From CAVPGP01 sp963704025 (GTDB lineage Bacteria; Actinomycetota; Thermoleophilia; Gaiellales; Gaiellaceae), in the NCBI GenBank assembly GCA_963704025.1, contig CAVPGP010000003.1:1-64000 (forward strand): a stretch of DNA of 64,000 bases, written 5' to 3'. The position numbers and the translations under genes were made by a program. This document shows positions 23,934-32,333 of this stretch, in pieces. Each line of letters opens with the position of its first letter. Position 1 is the first letter of the stretch. Under the pieces are notes generated by a model that was not told the DNA's origin, made no database searches, and worked only from the letters and a program-made list of their open reading frames with translations.

Positions 23934-25148
23934 TCAGTCGGGAAGCAGCGGCATCGTCAGCCCAGGGTCGCGGCCGAGCAGCACGGCCCGCGTGATCGCC
24001 GTCGGCCCGAATCGTTCACGGACGGCGTCGAGTGCCGCGTCGAGCGCTTCGCCGCCGTCGCGCTCGAACGGCAGCGGGAGCTGGACGGCGTCGACGTCTT
24101 CGAGGTTGGCGACCGACACCCCGACGAGCGTGAGGCCGCGCTGCTCGATCGTCGGCGCCGCAGCCGCGAGGAGTCCTCTGACGGTGGCGAGGATCGTCTC
24201 GGTCGACGCGGTCCCGCGGGACAGCGTCTGCGAGCGGGTCGCCCGCGAGAAGTCGTCGAAGCGCAGCCGGAGCACGACGGTGCGGCCGACCCGCCGGGCG
24301 GCCCGCATCCTGCGGGTGACGCGGTCGACCAGGGCGACGACTGCGGTGTCGATCGCCTCCGGTGACTTCCGCGAACGGCCGAGCGCCCGCTGCGCCCCGA
24401 TCGAGCGCCGGCGGCGGCCGACGCGGACCGGCCGGGGGTCGCGGTTGTGCGCGAGGGCGTGGAGGTGCCGCCCCGACGCCCGGCCGAGCAGGGACACGAG
24501 CGTGGACTCTGCGAGCTGCGCGACGTCGCCGACGGTCGTGATTCCCAGCTCGTGGAGCTTGCCGGCGGTCACCGTTCCGACCCCCCAGAGACGCTCGACC
24601 GGAAGCGGGTGGAGAAAGGCGAGCTCGGCGCCGGGCGGCACCACCAGCAGACCGTCTGGCTTGGCGACCCCGCTCGCCACCTTGGCGAGAAACTTCGTCC
24701 TGGCGATCCCCACGGTGATGGCCAGGCCGACCTCCCGCAGAACGTCGTTCCGGAGGCGGACGGCGATCTCGGTCGGCGTGCCCGCGATCCGTCTCAGCCC
24801 GCGAACGTCGAGGAACGCCTCGTCGATCGACAGCCCTTCGACGAGCGGCGTCGTGTCCTCGAACACGCGATAGACGGCCTTGCTCGCCTCCGAGTAGGCC
24901 GACATGCGGGGCTCGACCACGATCGCGTGCGGGCAGAGCCGGCGGGCTCGCCCGCCGCTCATCGCCGTGCGGATGCCGTAGGCCTTGGCCTCGTAGCTGG
25001 CCGCCAGCACGACCCCCCCGCCGACGATGACGGGCTGCCCGCGCAGACGGGGGTCGTCGCGCTGCTCGACCGACGCATAGAACGCGTCGAGATCGGCGTG
25101 CAGGATCTCTGCTTCCTGCGTCAGCCCGGCGCCGTTCGACACGAACAT
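23934..25148 (-). CDS. dinB: DNA polymerase IV (Y-family translesion polymerase)
   Basis: A 404-residue DinB polymerase. HADLDAFYASVEQRDDPRLR holds the first catalytic Asp, and GLSIDEAFLDV the second Asp and Glu. The little-finger domain starts near 240. Helix-hairpin-helix segments (VERLWGVGTVTAGKLHELGI) are intact. The terminal residues PLPF (VQLPLPFERD) look like a beta-clamp-binding motif. The ATG at 25148 lies inside a perfect SOS box. A GTG two codons on (25142) would allow a leaderless transcript start. Induced by DNA damage through LexA, it performs error-prone bypass. Confidence 0.93.
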   Translation of the reverse strand: MFVSNGAGLTQEAEILHADLDAFYASVEQRDDPRLRGQPVIVGGGVVLAASYEAKAYGIRTAMSGGRARRLCPHAIVVEPRMSAYSEASKAVYRVFEDTTPLVEGLSIDEAFLDVRGLRRIAGTPTEIAVRLRNDVLREVGLAITVGIARTKFLAKVASGVAKPDGLLVVPPGAELAFLHPLPVERLWGVGTVTAGKLHELGITTVGDVAQLAESTLVSLLGRASGRHLHALAHNRDPRPVRVGRRRRSIGAQRALGRSRKSPEAIDTAVVALVDRVTRRMRAARRVGRTVVLRLRFDDFSRATRSQTLSRGTASTETILATVRGLLAAAAPTIEQRGLTLVGVSVANLEDVDAVQLPLPFERDGGEALDAALDAVRERFGPTAITRAVLLGRDPGLTMPLLPD

Positions 25149-25155
25149 ATGTTCG
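25142..25155 (-). promoter_or_regulatory. LexA (SOS) box at dinB
   Basis: CGAACATATGTTCG is a perfect palindrome and an exact match to the Gram-positive/actinobacterial SOS box CGAAC-N4-GTTCG. The annotated dinB start codon is embedded in it. Confidence 0.9.
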
Positions 25156-25214
25156 CACTTTCGGTCGGAACGTCCAGACCCTCGCCGGCGCTCTGGAACT
25201 CTCCAAGAGCTCCT

Positions 25215-25691
25215 TCAGTTCGCCTTCTTCTGCTTGACCAGCTGCTCGGCCTTCCCGAGCCGGTTCTGGAGCCAGTCGCGCGCGAAGCGCTGGAAGCGCA
25301 GCACGACCTCGAGCTCCTCGTCCGTGTAGCCGTCATAGGCCGGCATGACCTCGTCATAGGAGCTGTAGATCTGTTCCGCGGTCTCCCGGACGATCGGCGT
25401 CACCTCGATCACCACGCGCCGACGGTCGCCGGGATCCGGCGTGCGGCGCGCATAGCCGGCGCGCTCGAGGCGGTCGACCACCGTCGTGACGGCCCCCGTC
25501 GACATCCGCAGCTCCCGCGCCAGCTCGCCTGCCGTGATGCGGCCCTTCTGGTCGATCACGTCGAGCGCGCGCGCGTCGGTGCGGTTGATCCCGAGGAAGT
25601 CCGCCGCCGCCTCGTCGAGCAGGTCCGTCAGCACCTGGTTGACGCGGATCTCGTCGATGATCGCCGCGATCAGCTCGTCTCTTGGAGTCAT
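25215..25691 (-). CDS. MarR-family transcriptional regulator
   Basis: A 158-residue winged-helix regulator. GITAGELARELRMSTGAVTT-type sequence (ITAGELARELRMSTGAVTTV) forms the recognition helices, and VDRLERAGYARRTPDPGDRR the wing, both characteristic. The C-terminal helix (VVLRFQRFARDWLQNRLGKA) provides dimerisation. ATG at 25691 chosen; an in-frame ATG at 25703 is possible. It is divergent from the ABC exporter genes and shares the palindrome at 25710-25726 with them, so it most likely represses both itself and the exporter until a drug-like ligand binds. Confidence 0.88.
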   Translation of the reverse strand: MTPRDELIAAIIDEIRVNQVLTDLLDEAAADFLGINRTDARALDVIDQKGRITAGELARELRMSTGAVTTVVDRLERAGYARRTPDPGDRRRVVIEVTPIVRETAEQIYSSYDEVMPAYDGYTDEELEVVLRFQRFARDWLQNRLGKAEQLVKQKKAN

Positions 25692-25709
25692 TTTTCTTGA
25701 CATCAGAAC

Positions 25710-25726
25710 ATCTTGACTGTCAAGAT
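25710..25726. promoter_or_regulatory. MarR operator over the exporter promoter
   Basis: ATCTTGACTGTCAAGAT is a perfect inverted repeat (8-bp arms, one central base). It overlaps the -10 (CAAGAT, 25721-25726) of a rightward promoter whose -35 TTGACA is at 25697-25702. A further CTTGAC half-site at 25696-25701 may allow cooperative binding. Confidence 0.75.
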
Positions 25727-25758
25727 ATCCGAAGGTAGAAACATCATAGGAGGCAGAG

Positions 25759-26718
25759 ATGAGTTCTGCAATCGAGGCCAGAGGCCTCGTCAAGACCTAT
25801 CCCAAGGACGTGCGGGCGCTCGACGGGCTCGACCTCGACGTCGAGGCCGGAACGATCTTCGGGCTGCTGGGCCCGAACGGTGCCGGCAAGTCGACGACGG
25901 TGAAGATCCTGACGACGCTGGCCCGGGCCGACGAGGGTACCGCCCGTGTCGCCGGCCACGACGTCGCCCGCGAGCCGGCACTGGTCCGGCAGGCCATCGG
26001 CGTCGTGGGCCAGAAGCCCGGCGTCGACCCCGAGGCGACCGGGCGGGAGAACCTGGTGCTGCAGGGCGACCTGTACGGGATGCCGAGGCGCGAGGTGCGG
26101 TCCCGGGCCGGCGAGCTGCTCGCCCGGTTCGGCCTGACGGACGCCGAGAAGCGCCTCGTCCGCACGTACTCCGGCGGCATGCAGCGAAGGCTCGACGTCG
26201 CCATGGGGCTGATCAACCGCCCGCAGGTGCTGTTCCTCGACGAGCCGACCACCGGCCTCGATCCCGAGGCCCGGGCGGAGATGTGGGTCGGGATCGAGCA
26301 GCTCGCGCGGGAGGAGCGGGTGACCGTCCTCCTGACGACGCACTACCTCGAGGAGGCCGACCGGCTCGCGGCGCGGCTCGCCATCGTCGACCGCGGGCGC
26401 GTTGTTGCCGCGGGCACGCCGGAGGAGCTGAAGAGCGAGCTGCGCGGCGACGCGCTCGTGGTCGAGCTCGCCGAGGCGAACGTCCGCGCGCTCGAGGCGG
26501 TCGCGCCCGTGCGGGGCGTCCGCGAGCCGTCGCTCCAGGGCAGGGTGCTCCGTGCCCGCGCGGACGAGGGCGCCCGCGCCCTGCCGGCCGTGCTCGCCGC
26601 GCTCGAGTCCGCCGGGGTCGCGGTCGCGGCTGCGACGCTGGCGCGGCCCTCCCTCGACGACGTCTACCTGCGGCACGCGGGCCGGACCTTCGAGGCCGCG
26701 GAGGAGGTGGCGGCATGA
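25759..26718 (+). CDS. ABC exporter ATP-binding protein (DrrA-like)
   Basis: A 319-residue ATPase. Walker A GLLGPNGAGKSTTVKIL (near 38), Q-loop VGQKPGVD, signature TYSGGMQRRLDVA, Walker B VLFLDEPTTGLDPEAR and switch His in LLTTHYLEE are intact. The C-terminal 90 residues match the DUF4162 tail of daunorubicin-resistance-type ATPases (LARPSLDDVYLRHAGRTFE). RBS AGGAGGCAGAG before the ATG. The permease start overlaps its stop (ATGA). It is predicted to power drug or lipid export and is repressed by the adjacent MarR protein. Confidence 0.92.
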   Translation: MSSAIEARGLVKTYPKDVRALDGLDLDVEAGTIFGLLGPNGAGKSTTVKILTTLARADEGTARVAGHDVAREPALVRQAIGVVGQKPGVDPEATGRENLVLQGDLYGMPRREVRSRAGELLARFGLTDAEKRLVRTYSGGMQRRLDVAMGLINRPQVLFLDEPTTGLDPEARAEMWVGIEQLAREERVTVLLTTHYLEEADRLAARLAIVDRGRVVAAGTPEELKSELRGDALVVELAEANVRALEAVAPVRGVREPSLQGRVLRARADEGARALPAVLAALESAGVAVAAATLARPSLDDVYLRHAGRTFEAAEEVAA

Positions 26719-27485
26719 GGCTGCTGCTCCGTCACACATCCGCGCTGACCGTCAGGCAGCTCCTCGCGCTCTGGCGCCAGCCCTGGTTCGTCGCCATCAC
26801 CCTCGTCCAGCCGATGATCTGGCTGCTCCTCTTCGGTGCGCTCTTCAAACGTGTCGTCGACATCCCCGGCTTTCACGGAGGCTCGTACATCGACTTCGTG
26901 ACCCCGGGCATCGTGATGATGAGCGCGATCGGATCCGCCGGCTGGCACGGCATGGGCTGGATCAACGCCATCGACCGCGGGATCATGGACCGCTTTCTCG
27001 TCTCGCCGGTCTCCCGCGTCGCGCTCGTCGCGGCGAGCGTTGCGCAGAGCGTGGTCGTGATCCTGATTCAGACGCTGATCATCATCGGCGTCGCGATCGC
27101 ACTCGGCGCGAGCCTCTCGGCCCAGGGCGTCGTCGCGCTGCTCGCGCTCGCGGCGTTGCTCGGCGGCGCCATCTGCGCGCTCTCGGACGGGCTCGCGCTC
27201 ATGACGAGGCAGGAGGAGACCCTGATCGGCGCCGTGCAGTTCGTCGTTCTCCCGGCCACCTTCCTCTCGTCGGCGATGATGGCGATGAACCTCGCGCCCG
27301 GCTGGATCTCCGGCACCGCGCGGTTCAACCCGCTCAACTGGGCCGTCGAGGCCTCGCGCTCCGCGGCCTCGGGGGGCGCCGACTGGTCGCTCGTCGGCGT
27401 CCGCTTCGGGCTGCTGGGCGTTCTGCTCGCGGTGAGCTTCTGGTTCGCCGGCCGCGCGATCGGGTCCTATCAGCGCTCGGTCTGA
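26715..27485 (+). CDS. ABC-2-type exporter permease
   Basis: A 256-residue permease of the ABC-2/DrrB family with six hydrophobic segments. The first follows LLALWRQPWFVAITLVQPMI; FVTPGIVMMSAIGSAGWHGM and DRFLVSPVSRVALVAASV are family-typical. The final RFNPLNWAVEASRSAASGG precedes the last helix. It is translationally coupled to the ATPase by a 4-base overlap and completes the exporter. Nothing recognisable fills the 98 bases between its stop and the next, convergent gene. Confidence 0.9.
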   Translation: MRLLLRHTSALTVRQLLALWRQPWFVAITLVQPMIWLLLFGALFKRVVDIPGFHGGSYIDFVTPGIVMMSAIGSAGWHGMGWINAIDRGIMDRFLVSPVSRVALVAASVAQSVVVILIQTLIIIGVAIALGASLSAQGVVALLALAALLGGAICALSDGLALMTRQEETLIGAVQFVVLPATFLSSAMMAMNLAPGWISGTARFNPLNWAVEASRSAASGGADWSLVGVRFGLLGVLLAVSFWFAGRAIGSYQRSV

Positions 27486-27583
27486 TCGACGTCGTGTCGG
27501 AGACGCGACAATGGCGGCCGTCACGGGAGGGAAGGCGAGGGCTGATGAGGTACCGGTGAGGTGCGGGTCTCGCCGGCGACGAT

Positions 27584-28042
27584 TCACCGATTCGAGGGCA
27601 GCAGCTGCGAGTCGTGGTGGGTGCTGAAGCGCGTGTGGACGTGCGTGAACGCGAAGAAGCGGACGGCGGCCCCTTCGGCCGCCGCCGCGACGACCACGGC
27701 GAGGTCTCCCGTCTCGGTCTCGAACGTCCGGTCGCTCCGCGTCCGTCTGCCCGTGTAGCTGAACGTCCAGCGATCGCCGGTGCGCCGGGCCGGGAGCCGG
27801 ATCGACGCGTGCTGCGTCCGCCACGGCGCCGCCGCCCGCCGCACGTGGACGGCGAGGGCGGTGTCCTCCGTGCGCGCGAGCAGCGCAGTGGCGCCGGCGG
27901 CGTCGCCGCGGAGCAGGGCGGTGGCGAAGCGTCCGGCCACGTCGCGCTGCACGGCCGAGGGCGGCGCGTTCGTCGCCGTCCCCGAGCCGCATCCGGTGAG
28001 CGCGAACGCGACCAGCAGGCACCCGATCAGTCGGCTCGTCAA
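27584..28042 (-). CDS. Small predicted lipoprotein
   Basis: A 152-residue exported protein. From a TTG at 28042 (RBS AAGGGAA) it reads LTSRLIGCLLVAFALTGCGS, a lipoprotein signal with lipobox LTGC. The mature part has an NTF2-like opening (VAGRFATALLRGDAAGATALL) and later RWTFSYTGRR, resembling lipoproteins with a low-complexity accumulation domain. No family is certain. It is divergent from the beta-propeller gene at 28155. The two may share a promoter region (28043-28154). Confidence 0.6.
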   Translation of the reverse strand: MTSRLIGCLLVAFALTGCGSGTATNAPPSAVQRDVAGRFATALLRGDAAGATALLARTEDTALAVHVRRAAAPWRTQHASIRLPARRTGDRWTFSYTGRRTRSDRTFETETGDLAVVVAAAAEGAAVRFFAFTHVHTRFSTHHDSQLLPSNR

Positions 28043-28154
28043 CGCGTTTCCCTTCCTTCTTCTATCGCACGCCGACCGCACCGGACAAGACGTCGGAACC
28101 GACGGCATGGGTGAGGTGTAATGGATTCACGTCCACCTTCGAGGGAGGTCCAGC

Positions 28155-29312
28155 ATGGGCAAGCTCATCGCCCAGATCATCGTCTCGTTCGCACTGCTCG
28201 CTCTGGCTGCGGGGACGGCTTCCGGTGTGCCCTGCGGGCCCAGCACGTGCGCGTCGCTGAGCACGGCCGTCACCGGGTCGAAGGTGCTGGTCGTGCGCCC
28301 GCACGGGCAGCTCGGACCGCTCGTCGCGTACAACCTCGCCACGGGACGGCTCGCGGCGAGGCTGCCGGCCGGCTTGCTCTCCGCGGACGGCCGCCGCTAC
28401 GTGACCGCCGCCAACGTCGGCCTCAGCACCCGCCTGACCCGCTTCAACGTCGCGACCGGTGCAAGGCTCGGCTCGCTTCGCGTCGGCACCCGCAACCTGA
28501 AGGTGGGCGCGCTCTCGGCCGACGGGCGCTATGCCGCCACGGTGCGGGGAACCGAGGATCCGGACGTCTTCGTCGTCGACCTCGACCGCGGCAGGCTCGT
28601 GCGCACGGTGCACCTGGCCGGCGGCTGGAGCGTCGACGCACTCTCGAGGGACGGACGGAAGCTCTACCTGATCCAGCGGCTCGACAACGGCAAGTACCGC
28701 GTGCGCGTCCACGACTCTCGCCGGGGTCTCGTCGCCGGAGCGATCACCGACCCGAAGGAGCCGGAGCCGATGACCGGATTGCCCTGGGCCTCGAGCGGCA
28801 CCCGCGACGGCGACTGGCAGCTGACGCTCTACCTGAAGCCGGGCACCGAAACGAGCGAGGCCTTCGTCCATGCGCTCTCCCTCGACGGCGCGCGCGCGGC
28901 CTGCATCGATCTCCCGGGCGGGGAGTTCATGGCCGCAGGACGCTACGCGCTCGTGCCCGCCCCCGACGGCCGGACGCTGTACGCGGCCAACCCGTCGCTC
29001 GGCGTCGTCGCCACCATCGACCTGGGCACGAGGGCGATCCTCTCCACCGTTCACTTCGCAGGCTCGGCGGCCGCGAACGAGTCGAGCGCCGCCTTCGGAG
29101 CGCTCTCCCCGAACGGGAAGACCCTCTACTTCTCGGCCGGCCGCGACCTCTTCGCCTACGACACCGGCTCCCGCGCGTTCCGGGGCCGGTACGACGTCGG
29201 CTCCGTGGCCGGGATCGGCTTCCACCCCTCGGGCCGGACGGTGCTCGTCGTCAAGCCCGGCGGTGGGAGCATCCGCGTCGACGCGTCAACGGGGAAGCGG
29301 CTGGCGGCCTAG
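28155..29312 (+). CDS. Secreted seven-bladed beta-propeller-like protein (YncE/YVTN type)
   Basis: A 385-residue protein with a signal peptide (IAQIIVSFALLALAAGTASG). Repeated propeller blades follow, with the pattern 'LSADGRxY' or 'xxPDGRTLY' then 'VxxTGxRLG': GLLSADGRRYVTAANVGLS, ALSADGRYAATV, ALSRDGRKLYLI, PAPDGRTLYAANPS, ALSPNGKTLYFSAGRD and FHPSGRTVLVV. It probably sits outside the membrane; ligand or partner unknown. RBS GGGAGGT. The gene converges on osmC 12 bases downstream. Confidence 0.75.
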   Translation: MGKLIAQIIVSFALLALAAGTASGVPCGPSTCASLSTAVTGSKVLVVRPHGQLGPLVAYNLATGRLAARLPAGLLSADGRRYVTAANVGLSTRLTRFNVATGARLGSLRVGTRNLKVGALSADGRYAATVRGTEDPDVFVVDLDRGRLVRTVHLAGGWSVDALSRDGRKLYLIQRLDNGKYRVRVHDSRRGLVAGAITDPKEPEPMTGLPWASSGTRDGDWQLTLYLKPGTETSEAFVHALSLDGARAACIDLPGGEFMAAGRYALVPAPDGRTLYAANPSLGVVATIDLGTRAILSTVHFAGSAAANESSAAFGALSPNGKTLYFSAGRDLFAYDTGSRAFRGRYDVGSVAGIGFHPSGRTVLVVKPGGGSIRVDASTGKRLAA

Positions 29313-29324
29313 GTCAGTCACACC

Positions 29325-29774
29325 TCACGCCTCAGGCTTCGCGAGCTGAACGTCGACGGTGGCGCCCGAGCGCTTCAGGAGCGCCGTGAACGGACAGCCG
29401 TCGTCCGCGCGCTCGAGCGCGCCTGCCAGCGCCTCGGGGTCGGCGGCCGAGGCGACGGTCACCTGCAGGGTCGAGCCGATGATCTGATGGCCCTGGCCGT
29501 GGACCTCGTCCATCAGGACCTCGCACTCGACCTCGAGGCGCTCCGGCGGCGAGCCGACGGTCGTCAGCTCGCTCGCCAGCGACATCGCGTAACAGCCGGC
29601 GTGCGCCGCGGCCAGCAGCTCCTCCGGGCTCGTCTTGCCTTCAGGCGAGCCGATCCGGGAGGGCAGCGAGAACGGCAGCTCGAAGGCGCCGCTGCTGCCC
29701 GCGACGAGGCGGCCCTCGCCGCGCGCGACGTTCCCCTCCCAGACCGCCGTCGCGGTGCGCGTGATCCGCGGCAA
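29325..29774 (-). CDS. OsmC-family organic hydroperoxide reductase
   Basis: A 149-residue OsmC/Ohr protein. The peroxidatic cysteine is in AAHAGCYAMSLASEL and the resolving cysteine in ADDGCPFTALL, both present, with GKTSPEELLAAAHAGC typical of OsmC. It detoxifies organic peroxides using thiols. Start TTG at 29774, immediately downstream of the cupin stop, suggesting one transcript from the cupin gene. Confidence 0.88.
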   Translation of the reverse strand: MPRITRTATAVWEGNVARGEGRLVAGSSGAFELPFSLPSRIGSPEGKTSPEELLAAAHAGCYAMSLASELTTVGSPPERLEVECEVLMDEVHGQGHQIIGSTLQVTVASAADPEALAGALERADDGCPFTALLKRSGATVDVQLAKPEA

Positions 29775-29776
29775 CG

Positions 29777-30490
29777 CTAGGCCTCGTTCACCACGGCGAG
29801 GGTTCCGTCCGGGTAGTACGCCTCGGCGGGCGAGCCGGCCGGGCGAAAGACGCCCAGCACGTGCATCTCGGCGCTGCCGGTGTTCTCGAGACAGTGGACG
29901 AGGCGCGCGGGGAGATGGACGCAGCTGCCCGGCCCCAGGGGCGCCTGCTCGCCGTCGATGTGCGCGGTCCCTTCGCCGTCGAGCACGTACACCACCTCGT
30001 CGTAGGCGTGGTAGTGGTCCGGCGCGCGGCCGACCGGGATGACGCCCACGAACTGCGTCACCGACGCGCAGCCCACCTCGGGCGTCGCGCCGAGGCTGAA
30101 CTGGCGCCCTGCGGTCGCGCCGTGCGTCGCCTCGGCCGCCGGCTCGAGCACGGCATGGCTCGCCGTCGCGTCGTCCGGGTCGCGGACGACGACCGAGAGC
30201 AGTGCGAGCTCGTCCGCTGCGTCGACCGACCAGGGCGTGCCCCGCGCGACGAAGACCGAGGTCCCCCGCGCAAGCGCGTGCTGCTCGCCCGCGATGGTCG
30301 CGTCTGCACCGCCCTCGAGCACGTACAGGACCTCGTCCGATTGCGTGTCGAGCCGGTCGCCCGAGCGGCCCGGGGGAAAGCGGAGGATGCGCTGGCCGAA
30401 CGCCTCGCAGCCGCGCGCCTCGTCGAACAGCCGCTGGACCTCGACGTCCTCGCCCGCCGGCCGGCCGCGCTTTGCCTCGCTCACGTGCAT
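29777..30490 (-). CDS. Bicupin protein
   Basis: About 237 residues with two cupin domains. Domain one (about 25-105) carries PPGRSGDRLDTQSDEVLYVL EGGAD; domain two (about 135-220) carries PVGRAPDHYHAYDEVVYVLD GEG, then PPLGPGSCVHLPARLVHCLE-type closing strands. The metal ligands of domain two (HYH, E and H of LVHCLEN) are present; those of domain one are largely lost. It could be a dioxygenase or sugar/hormone-binding protein. Start ATG at 30490; a GTG at 30502 is also possible. Confidence 0.8.
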   Translation of the reverse strand: MHVSEAKRGRPAGEDVEVQRLFDEARGCEAFGQRILRFPPGRSGDRLDTQSDEVLYVLEGGADATIAGEQHALARGTSVFVARGTPWSVDAADELALLSVVVRDPDDATASHAVLEPAAEATHGATAGRQFSLGATPEVGCASVTQFVGVIPVGRAPDHYHAYDEVVYVLDGEGTAHIDGEQAPLGPGSCVHLPARLVHCLENTGSAEMHVLGVFRPAGSPAEAYYPDGTLAVVNEA

Positions 30491-30540
30491 GCAGTACACC
30501 ACGGCCTGAATCTAGAGCATGGCGCCACTACGCTACGCCG

Positions 30541-30933
30541 GTGTCCGCGATCGACCTCGTCCGGCGCTCCTACGAGGCGTTCGCGCGCGACGACCTGGAG
30601 GGCGTCCTCGCGGACATGGACCCGGAGATCGAGTGGCACCAGGCGCAGGGGCTTCCGCACGGCGGCTTCTACCGCGGCGTCGACGAGGTGCGCCGCAACA
30701 TCTTCGACCCGCTCGACGAGGAATGGTGGGACGAGTTCACGGCCGATCCGGACGAGTTCCTCGACGCCGGCGGCGAGATCGTCGTGCTCGGGCGCTATCG
30801 CGGCGTCGCGAAGGAGACGGGAAAGCGGCTCGACGTCCCCTTCGTCCACGTCTGGACGGTCAGGGACGGGAGGGCGGTGCGCTTCCGGCAGTTCCTCGAC
30901 ACGGCCGGCTGGGTGGCCGCGCTGACGATTTGA
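30541..30933 (+). CDS. SnoaL-like (NTF2-fold) protein
   Basis: A 130-residue protein of the SnoaL-like polyketide cyclase/NTF2-like fold. The opening AIDLVRRSYEAFARDDLEGV LADMDPEIEWH is typical. FYRGVDEVRRNIFDPL is the central helix, and the C-terminal strands read VPFVHVWTVRDGRAVRFRQF. Probably binds a small hydrophobic molecule; enzyme activity cannot be claimed. GTG start at 30541, divergent from the cupin gene by about 50 bases. Confidence 0.8.
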   Translation: MSAIDLVRRSYEAFARDDLEGVLADMDPEIEWHQAQGLPHGGFYRGVDEVRRNIFDPLDEEWWDEFTADPDEFLDAGGEIVVLGRYRGVAKETGKRLDVPFVHVWTVRDGRAVRFRQFLDTAGWVAALTI

Positions 30934-31077
30934 TCACTGACATCAGACATTGACCTGCACGCCCGCGGATGTGAGACTCGGCCCCGAATTTCGGCATGCG
31001 CGCCAACTTCTCGCGCCCCGCCGGAGTCGCAAGTCCCGAACAGCACCACCCGGCAGGTTTCCAGCAAGGAGGAAGAA

Positions 31078-32262
31078 ATGAAGAAGAGCATCGGCCTGGC
31101 GTTCGCCGTGCTCCTGACGGCGGTCGTGGCCGCCGGCGCGCAAGGGCGGGACAAGGCCGTCACGGCCTCGACCGCGATCAACTGCAACAGCACCATGAAG
31201 ATCGGCTTCGCAACGCCGCTCACTGGCGGCGCGGCCTTCCTCGGCAACGAGCAGCTCAGCTGGGCGAAGTACGCAGTCAAGACGCTGGCGCCGAGCCTCG
31301 GCCTCAAGGTCCAGCTGATCACCGGCGACACACCCGTCGAGCAGGGTGCGGGGGTCGCGACAACCGTCGCGCAGAAGTTCATCTCGGACAGCAAGCTGGT
31401 CGCCGTCCTCGGCCCGTCCACGTCCGGTACGGTGGCCGCCTCGACCGAGGCCTATGCCGCGGCGGGGCTCGCGCACGTCTCGCCGTCCGCCACGCGCACT
31501 ACCTTGACGCAGACCGAGAACGGCAAGAAGGAAGGCACGGCGGCGTTCTTCCGCGTCGTCCCCGGCGACTACATCCAGGGGCCGACGGACGCGAACTACA
31601 TGATCAAGACGCTCAAGGTGAAGAAGGTCGTGATCATGGACTTCCAGGAGCCGTATTCGACGGGTCTCGCCGACGCGGTCGAGAAGACGCTGAAGGCCGG
31701 CGGAATCTCGACGTCACGGCTGTCGGCGCCGAACACGACCACCGACTACTCGGCGTTCGTGACGAAAGTGCCGAGCGACGCGGACATCGTGTTCTTCCCG
31801 ACGCAAAAGCCGGGCGACGCGCAGACGTTCGCGCAGCAGCTCCTCGAGCAGGGCAAGAAGGCGAAGGTTTTCGGCGGCGACGGGTCGAACGGCGTCACGC
31901 AGTTCAAAGTCCCGGGGTCCTACATCTCGAACTTCGCCCCGGACATCTCCGGTATCGCCGCCGACAAGGCGATCCTCGCCGGCTGGAAGAAGGACAACAA
32001 GGGCACGCCCCTCGGCTCCTTCGGCCCGCCGACGTACGGCGCCGTGCAGGTGATCCTGAACGCGGTCAAGAAGGCCTGCGTCGTCGACCACGGTGTTCTG
32101 AAGCAGCGGCGCGACGTGCTGCGGCAGGTCAAGAAGGTGCGGGTCAAGAACTGGATCCTCGGCGGAAGCTTCCGCTTCTCGACGAAGTCGAACGATCCGC
32201 TGAACGCGAAGTTCTACATCTTCAAGATCCAGCCCAACGGGTCCTACAAGCTCGTCGGCTAG
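31078..32262 (+). CDS. livK: Branched-chain amino acid-type ABC transporter substrate-binding protein
   Basis: A 394-residue periplasmic-type binding protein with a signal peptide (KKSIGLAFAVLLTAVVAAGA). Family landmarks are IGFATPLTGGAAFLG, AVLGPSTSGTVAASTEAYAA, FFRVVPGDYIQGP and VVIMDFQEPYSTGLADAVEK. It binds amino acids or amides outside the membrane and delivers them to LivHMGF. RBS AAGGAGGAAG. It is the first of five genes that end at the 36238 terminator. Compared with LivK, Cys203-type lipobox is absent, so anchoring to the membrane is unclear. Confidence 0.9.
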   Translation: MKKSIGLAFAVLLTAVVAAGAQGRDKAVTASTAINCNSTMKIGFATPLTGGAAFLGNEQLSWAKYAVKTLAPSLGLKVQLITGDTPVEQGAGVATTVAQKFISDSKLVAVLGPSTSGTVAASTEAYAAAGLAHVSPSATRTTLTQTENGKKEGTAAFFRVVPGDYIQGPTDANYMIKTLKVKKVVIMDFQEPYSTGLADAVEKTLKAGGISTSRLSAPNTTTDYSAFVTKVPSDADIVFFPTQKPGDAQTFAQQLLEQGKKAKVFGGDGSNGVTQFKVPGSYISNFAPDISGIAADKAILAGWKKDNKGTPLGSFGPPTYGAVQVILNAVKKACVVDHGVLKQRRDVLRQVKKVRVKNWILGGSFRFSTKSNDPLNAKFYIFKIQPNGSYKLVG

Positions 32263-32333
32263 GCAAAAACACGGATGATGCGGGCGGCCGGCCGAGAGGC
32301 AGGGCCGCCCGCACTCTCTCGAGGGACTGACGC

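Noticed and set aside
29774..29786. CCTAGCG before the osmC start as another promoter of the dyad-linked class
   Set aside because: It is the cupin stop codon context (GAGGCCTAG) with no dyad at the expected distance.
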